NCBI GenBank assembly: GCA_938075305.1
Contig: CALJGV010000019.1
Coordinates: forward strand, 1-64,000
DNA length: 64,000 nucleotides
Source: an uncultured bacterium
GTDB taxonomy: Bacteria; Planctomycetota; UBA1135; GCA-002686595
Reading direction: 5' to 3'
The position numbers were made by a program, and so were the translations under genes. Shown piece after piece: positions 59,134 to 64,000 of the stretch (position 1 is its first letter; the number at the start of each line of letters is the position of its first letter). Below the pieces are notes generated by a model, which saw only the letters and a program-made list of their open reading frames with translations, made no database searches and was not told where the DNA came from.

Positions 59134-61986
59134 ATGCTCCTCGCTCCCCTCGCCATCCTCTCCGCGTTCGCGATCCCCCAGGGTGCAGCCCCGGGGCAGG
59201 ACGTCCTCCGCGATCACGCGCCCATCCGCCTCGGCGACGACGCCGCCAACCAGTGGACGGAGCCGTTCTTCCCCGGGGCGACCTACGACGGGTCGGTGGC
59301 CCGGCCCGAGGACTTCCTGGGCCAGCCCGTCGGGAGCCGGCTCGCGAGCCACGACGAGATGCTGCGGATCCTCCGCGCGATCGCGGCGTCCAGCGACCGG
59401 GTGACGATGGAGCGGTACGGCCAGACCTACGAGGGCAGGCCCCTGGTGACGCTGGTGATCACGTCCCCGGAGAACCACGCGCGCATGGCCGGGATCCGCG
59501 CCACCGCCCGTCGGCTCTGGGACCCGCGGGGGGAGGGCGAGGGCCTCGACGCCGCCCTCGCCGATCAGCCGGCGGTGGCCTGGATGGGGTACGGGATCCA
59601 CGGAGACGAGACCTCCGCGTCCGAGGCGGCGCTCCCGGTGGCCTATCACCTGGCGGCGTGCACGGATGAGAAGGTCACGGCGATGCTCCAGGAGACGGTC
59701 GTGGTCCTCGACCCCTGCCTCAACCCCGACGGTCGGGAGCGCATCCGGTCGATGGTGCTGCAGACCGCGGGCTATCGGGCCAACCTCGACGACGGGGCGA
59801 TGCAGCGGGGGCGCTGGCCCAACGGTCGGGGCAACCACTACCTGTTCGACATGAACCGGGACTGGATGGCGGGGGAGGCGCCGGAGACGCGCGGTCGCTG
59901 GGCGCGCCTCCTGGACCTCCCGCCCCAGCTCTTCGTCGACGCCCACGAGATGAGCGGGCTGGACACCTTCCTCTTCTACCCCCAGAGCGCGCCCCGAAAC
60001 GCGCACCTCCCCGAGCGCCTCCTCCACTGGCAGGGGGTCCTCGCGGATGACGCGGCGCGTGTCTTCGACGGGTATGGCTGGGGGTACTACACCCGTGAAT
60101 GGGCGGACGCCCTCTACCCGGGGTACTCGGACGCCTGGGGGAGCCTCACGGGCGCCATCGGGATGCTGTACGAGCAAGGCCGCACCATCGGCGCACCGCT
60201 CAAGCGGGAGTCCGGGGAGATCGTCTCCTACCGCGAGACCGTGCACGGTCAGGTGGCGGCGAGCCTCGCGAACCTGGAGACCTTCGCGGCGAACCGGGAG
60301 GCGATCCTGCGTGACTACCTCGCCCACCGCCGGGCCGCCTGTGAGCCGGTCCCTGAGCCAGGGAAGGGTGCCTACCTCGTGGTCCCGTCCGCGGACGTCG
60401 AGGTCGACGCCCGGCTGCTGCGCGCCCTGCTCTCCCAGGGCATCGAGGTCTTCCGTGCGTCCGAGGCCTTCGAGGCGTCGGAGGTCACCGGGCCGCTGGG
60501 GGACACCGAGGCGACCCGGAGGTTCCCGAAGGGCACCTGGGTCGTGCCCTCCGCCCAACCGCAGGGCGCGATGATGCGCGCCTACCTGGAGTTCGACCCC
60601 CGCCTCGACGCGGAGTTCCTCCAGAAGGAGCGTGAGTCCATCGAGCGGGGAAAGGGCTCCAAGGTCTACGACGTGACCGCGTGGTGCCTCGGCCGCCAGC
60701 TCGGGGTCCAGGGTTATTGGGCGTCGATGCCCGACGTGGAGCGCTCGCCCGCAGGCCCGGTCCAGGCGCCCGCCGGGCCGGTGGGGGACACGGCGGGCGC
60801 GTACGCCTGGGTCGTGGACGGTGACGACCGGCGCTCCCTGCGCTTCGCCGCGCGGGCCATGGAGCTGGGTCTCCAGGTGCACGTTTCGGACCGGGACTTC
60901 GAGGCCCGGGTGCGGGGCGCCGACGGCGCTGCGGTGCGGGTCTCCCTGGCCCGCGGCTCCGTCCTGCTCAGGCGCCACGAGAACCCCGAGGGCGTGGACG
61001 AGCTCGTGCGCCAGGCCGCGGCCGAGTCGACGGCGGTGGTGCACTCGGTGGTGAGCGGGCGTGCGATCGAGGACGGCCCGGATCTGGGCGGTGGTCACTT
61101 CAGGCTCCTCGAGGCCCCGCGGGTCGCCCTCCTCTCCAACTCGCCGGTGTCCACCACTGACTTCGGGCACGTCTGGCGCTATCTCGATGAGGACCTTGGC
61201 ATGCCGGTCACTCTCGTGGACGCCCAGCGGCCCGGGAGCGTGGACCTCGACGAGTACAGCGTCTTCATCCTGCCGCCCGGCGCGGGCGGGTTCGCTCGCG
61301 AGCGCGCCGAGGACCTCGCCCGTTGGACCCGCGCTGGGGGGACCCTGATCGCCATCGGGAGCTCGAGCACGGCGTTGGCGGACCCGGAGCTGGGGCTCTC
61401 CGGGAACCGCCTGCGCCGCGATGTCCTGGATGGGCTCGAGGAGTACGCCTGGCGTACGGCGCGAGAGCGGGGATCCATGGACGTCGCGGTGGACGTCGAG
61501 GACCTCTATGGCCCTCCGGCAGAGACGGACGAGTGGCAGCCGATCATTCGTATTGACGTCGGGAAGGAGGGCTCTAGCGAGGCTGAGGAAGAGGAAGACG
61601 CCGCGGGCGCCGAGGAGCTGGACCGCTGGCGTCGGCGCTTCTCTCCCGCCGGGGTGATCCTCCGGGCGGAGGTCAATCCCGACTCATGGCTCACGGTCGG
61701 CATCCGAGGTGAGGAGATGGCCGTCCTGTTCTCTGGATCCAGCGCGCTGATGAGCGCTTCCCGTCCTGCGATCCGGTTGACCACGGCTTCTCGTTTGCGA
61801 CTTGGTGGGCTCCTCTGGCCCGAGGCGCGGACCCGGATCGCCGACAGCGCGTGGTTGACCTCGGAGGCCCTCGGCGACGGCCGAGTGATCAGCTTCGTCG
61901 TATCACCTGTCTACCGAGGGTCTTGGCGCTCATCGGGCCGGCTGCTGGGGAACGCCGTGGTGCTTGGCGGCGGCGCGTCGGATTGA
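59134..61986 (+). CDS. Exported M14 zinc carboxypeptidase
   Basis: The 950-aa exported enzyme starts with a signal peptide (MLLAPLAILSAFAIPQG). The M14 domain covers about 60-420, with zinc ligands His156 and Glu159 in YGIHGDETSASE, His271 in VDAHEMSG, the RNPDG-like LNPDGRERI, and the MLYEQGR segment of the catalytic glutamate. The following ~530 residues are of unknown fold and include ARDLARWTRAGGTLIAIGSSST-like ThuA/GATase-type sequence. The product is an extracellular or periplasmic carboxypeptidase. ATG at 59134 is chosen for its signal peptide; a TACACT at 59090-59095 is upstream. Confidence 0.88.
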   Translation: MLLAPLAILSAFAIPQGAAPGQDVLRDHAPIRLGDDAANQWTEPFFPGATYDGSVARPEDFLGQPVGSRLASHDEMLRILRAIAASSDRVTMERYGQTYEGRPLVTLVITSPENHARMAGIRATARRLWDPRGEGEGLDAALADQPAVAWMGYGIHGDETSASEAALPVAYHLAACTDEKVTAMLQETVVVLDPCLNPDGRERIRSMVLQTAGYRANLDDGAMQRGRWPNGRGNHYLFDMNRDWMAGEAPETRGRWARLLDLPPQLFVDAHEMSGLDTFLFYPQSAPRNAHLPERLLHWQGVLADDAARVFDGYGWGYYTREWADALYPGYSDAWGSLTGAIGMLYEQGRTIGAPLKRESGEIVSYRETVHGQVAASLANLETFAANREAILRDYLAHRRAACEPVPEPGKGAYLVVPSADVEVDARLLRALLSQGIEVFRASEAFEASEVTGPLGDTEATRRFPKGTWVVPSAQPQGAMMRAYLEFDPRLDAEFLQKERESIERGKGSKVYDVTAWCLGRQLGVQGYWASMPDVERSPAGPVQAPAGPVGDTAGAYAWVVDGDDRRSLRFAARAMELGLQVHVSDRDFEARVRGADGAAVRVSLARGSVLLRRHENPEGVDELVRQAAAESTAVVHSVVSGRAIEDGPDLGGGHFRLLEAPRVALLSNSPVSTTDFGHVWRYLDEDLGMPVTLVDAQRPGSVDLDEYSVFILPPGAGGFARERAEDLARWTRAGGTLIAIGSSSTALADPELGLSGNRLRRDVLDGLEEYAWRTARERGSMDVAVDVEDLYGPPAETDEWQPIIRIDVGKEGSSEAEEEEDAAGAEELDRWRRRFSPAGVILRAEVNPDSWLTVGIRGEEMAVLFSGSSALMSASRPAIRLTTASRLRLGGLLWPEARTRIADSAWLTSEALGDGRVISFVVSPVYRGSWRSSGRLLGNAVVLGGGASD

Positions 61987-62079
61987 AGGCGGTGGTTGTC
62001 GAGGGCCGTACGGAATGGGTAACCGAAATGTGTCGCTTCAATTCGTCGCAACGGGTCTCCATACTCCGAAGGAGAACCT

Positions 62080-63603
62080 TTGGGGTCACCCTTGCCGCAC
62101 CAATCGAACGAGCGCTCCGCTGGAGCCCTGATCCACCTCCTCAAGGTCTGCTTGAGGGACGCCGCCTCGAGTCGCGAGACGCGGGAGGCACTGGGGGTGT
62201 TGCAGGAGTGGCTGGCCAATGAGCTGGAGGCGTTGGAGAGCGGACAGGCGGCCCCCCATGGGGTCCTCACTCCGGCGGCTCGCGGACGAGCCTCAGCGGT
62301 TGTGCCGTCCGACGGGGAGACGCTCACGGGCGGCCTCGACACGGTCCTGAAGAGGACGAGGTGGAAAGCTGCCGCCTGCCGGGTCTCCGTGGAGCGCCAG
62401 GGACTCCAGCACCTCGAAGGCGGCGAGCGAAGCGCCGCTGAGGCACAGCTGGCGAATCAGGAACGCGCCCTGCGAGAGTCCCTTCGGGGGCTCCGCGACA
62501 CCATCCCGTGGATGCTCGATCAGCCCTTTGGGATCCGCGCCAATCAGAGCGAGGCCTTCGACGTTCCGGACCAGTCCGCGGCGAAGCTGGCGGTCGTGGC
62601 GGAGTGTTACGAGACGCTGTGCTTTGCCGTTGAGCACGCGCGCACGCTCGAGGAAGCGGGCCTCTTCCAGGACGGTCCGCCGCGGGCGTTTCTGTACCTG
62701 CTCGCCGAGGCGCAGTCGGCTCTCCTCGCGTCGATCGTGGACGCTCCGGTCCGGAGCGACAGCGATCAGCGGGAGGTCTTCCTCTGGCTCAAGGAGCAGA
62801 CGACCCGCTTCCGCATCTACGTCGACCGGCACATGCGGCTGGACGACCTCGCCGACTGCTCCCAATCCGCGGACCTCAAGCAACGGATCACGAAGCTCTG
62901 CGACGAGCTCACGCGCGACCGCAAGGACCGGCGGCAGCGGGGTCAACTCCTGGGCAAGGTCCGATACCACGTGGGCAAACTGCTCGACGAGGGTGGCGCC
63001 ACCCGAGCGGAGGCCGAATCCCTTGGTGAGGCGCTCAAGGGCTGGGCCGTTGCAGGCCTCGATCGGTCCGATAGGGGCCTCTCGGAGGTCCTCCAGGGGC
63101 TACGGGAGCGCCTTGGCGGGCTGGACATGGAGGTCGCGGAGGTCCTGCGGGGGCTCCTCGGCAGTGATCGGGCGCCGAAGCCCGCGGCTGACACCGCCGG
63201 GAACGAGGAGCGGCACGCCAAGTTGATCGAGGAAGCCCGTCAGCTCCTCTCCACGATGAACGTGGTGCTGTTCGCCCCGCCGTCGAGCGCGGTGGATGCG
63301 GACGGCCTCGCGGAGGAGCTCGGAGCCAGTGAATTCGACCTCCTCGAGGTCGACGTGGACGGCCTGAAGGCAGAGCGCGACGCGGCCGTTGAAGCTGCGC
63401 TCTCCGGTGAGGGCACCAAGCTCTTCCTCCTCGGCGTTCGGCTCGAGCCGGAGGAGTACAACGCGTTCAAGGAGCGGTGCCTCGAGCTGAAATTCGCGTT
63501 CGTGCGGCTCCCTGGTCCCCTGGTCGCGTCCGCGATCGCCCACCAGGTGATGCGGCAGGTCGGCTGGCGCCTGCGCGCCCAGCTGGACGGGGCCGCGAGC
63601 TAG
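62080..63603 (+). CDS. Hypothetical protein, 507 aa, helical N-terminus
   Basis: The protein is soluble and mostly alpha-helical (residues 20-340; many Leu/Glu/Arg repeats, e.g. LKQRITKLCDELTRDRKDRRQRGQLLGKVRYH). Residues about 385-507 look like a Rossmann-type domain: MNVVLFAPPSSAVD, FDLLEVDVDGLK, TKLFLLGVRLEPEEYNAFKERCLELKFAFVRLPGP. That end distantly recalls DUF2325-type domains, a weak call. The start is TTG at 62080, with AAGGAG five bases upstream. Function unknown; no operon partner. A lipoprotein gene begins 189 bp downstream. Confidence 0.6.
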   Translation: MGSPLPHQSNERSAGALIHLLKVCLRDAASSRETREALGVLQEWLANELEALESGQAAPHGVLTPAARGRASAVVPSDGETLTGGLDTVLKRTRWKAAACRVSVERQGLQHLEGGERSAAEAQLANQERALRESLRGLRDTIPWMLDQPFGIRANQSEAFDVPDQSAAKLAVVAECYETLCFAVEHARTLEEAGLFQDGPPRAFLYLLAEAQSALLASIVDAPVRSDSDQREVFLWLKEQTTRFRIYVDRHMRLDDLADCSQSADLKQRITKLCDELTRDRKDRRQRGQLLGKVRYHVGKLLDEGGATRAEAESLGEALKGWAVAGLDRSDRGLSEVLQGLRERLGGLDMEVAEVLRGLLGSDRAPKPAADTAGNEERHAKLIEEARQLLSTMNVVLFAPPSSAVDADGLAEELGASEFDLLEVDVDGLKAERDAAVEAALSGEGTKLFLLGVRLEPEEYNAFKERCLELKFAFVRLPGPLVASAIAHQVMRQVGWRLRAQLDGAAS

Positions 63604-63791
63604 GCCTATCCCGTCGCGAGGTCGCGGCCGCTCCTGGTGTGCCGCCCGAGGGGTGCGCCATCCTGGGACCTCCACCTCGGCGGGGCACCCCATTTGAGAC
63701 CGCGGCTGCGTCGCTCCCAATGGGGCACGAGTGGCCCAGGGTCAAATGACGATCCATCGAGCTCGGACCGCCTGTGCGCGGCCGACGCACG

Positions 63792-64000
63792 ATGGAGATC
63801 CGCTCTGGAATGATCATGGCCGCGATGCTCTCGGGCCTCTGCAGCTGCAGCTCACCCGGGGTACGGGCGGTCCCCGATGTCAGCCCTCGAATCCACGGGT
63901 ACGAGGTCCTCTCGGCGACGCGGACCAACGCAGGCGCCTTCTCCATCTCCGACCTGAACGAGGTCGCCGACGGGTCCTTCCACGCTCCGTCCGAAATGGA
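63792..64000 (+). CDS. Predicted lipoprotein, N-terminal part (runs off the window)
   Basis: An open frame from the ATG at 63792 continues to the window end without a stop. It encodes MEIRSGMIMAAMLSGLCSCSS, a lipoprotein signal with lipobox LSGLC. An alternative ATG lies at 63810. The visible mature part (PRIHGYEVLSATRTNAGAF) gives no family. Only 69 codons are visible, so the assignment rests on the signal. Confidence 0.55.
   Translation, partial: MEIRSGMIMAAMLSGLCSCSSPGVRAVPDVSPRIHGYEVLSATRTNAGAFSISDLNEVADGSFHAPSEM

Noticed and set aside
59047-61170. 707-aa minus-strand ORF across the M14 gene
   Set aside because: Antisense shadow rich in Arg/Gly/Val; no domains, whereas the plus strand has intact zinc motifs.

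Overview
The window is about 64 kb of very GC-rich, gene-dense bacterial chromosome. It carries 52 protein genes or gene fragments on both strands and one tRNA, with no insertion sequence, prophage, integrase or CRISPR array. Gene content points to a member of the Planctomycetota, probably a marine lineage. The signs are three sulfatase-superfamily proteins, several large exported proteins sharing one C-terminal domain, a Ser/Thr kinase fused to a signalling ATPase and TPRs, a LepB-type signal peptidase with a large insertion, and exported proteases with FN3/PKD modules. This taxonomic call is inference from gene content; no rRNA is present.

Layout. 0-4.4 kb: an exported beta-propeller-like protein, a DJ-1/PfpI protein followed in frame by a membrane-protein remnant, an orphan ribbon-helix-helix protein, and a CoA-binding protein gene with an apparent frameshift. 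4.4-9 kb: the kinase/NTPase/TPR protein and a sulfatase. 9-16 kb: a large subtilisin-like exoprotease, an ArsR regulator and an exported endonuclease I. 16-24 kb, mostly minus strand: small proteins, a lipoprotein sulfatase, an esterase, groEL, groES and a response regulator. 22.6-29 kb, plus strand: M19 dipeptidase, histone-deacetylase-like amidohydrolase, a DUF669-like protein, cytidine deaminase, NAD-dependent DNA ligase and an ECF-type sigma factor. 29-38 kb: a reprolysin-like metalloprotease, tRNA-Val(CAC), XdhC, a GT39-like membrane protein overlapping a sulfatase-like lipoprotein, and an exported hypothetical protein. 38-45 kb: CoA-type Nudix hydrolase, ABC exporter, second Nudix hydrolase, an aldehyde dehydrogenase, a parvulin and a sodium:solute symporter with a small partner. 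45-64 kb: an FG-GAP-like exported protein, etfA/etfB, lptB, lepB, an M64 peptidase, lepA-rdgB-rph, birA, an FHA/trypsin-like protease, an M14 carboxypeptidase, an unknown 507-aa protein and the start of a lipoprotein.

Themes. Much of the window serves the cell exterior: proteases (S8, M12-like, M14, M64, M19), a nuclease and sulfatases suggest a scavenger of marine polymers, with LepB, LptB and several lipoproteins as envelope machinery. Start regions fall into two classes. At least fourteen genes have a TANNNT hexamer ending 6-11 nt before the start codon and no room for a Shine-Dalgarno site, which suggests leaderless mRNAs. Others, such as ppiC and etfA, have a clear AAGGAG. Intergenic hairpins with 10-18 bp stems mark many transcription ends. 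No clear novel multi-gene system was found; the most unusual items are the promoter architecture, the shared C-terminal domain and several fused signalling or protease proteins.
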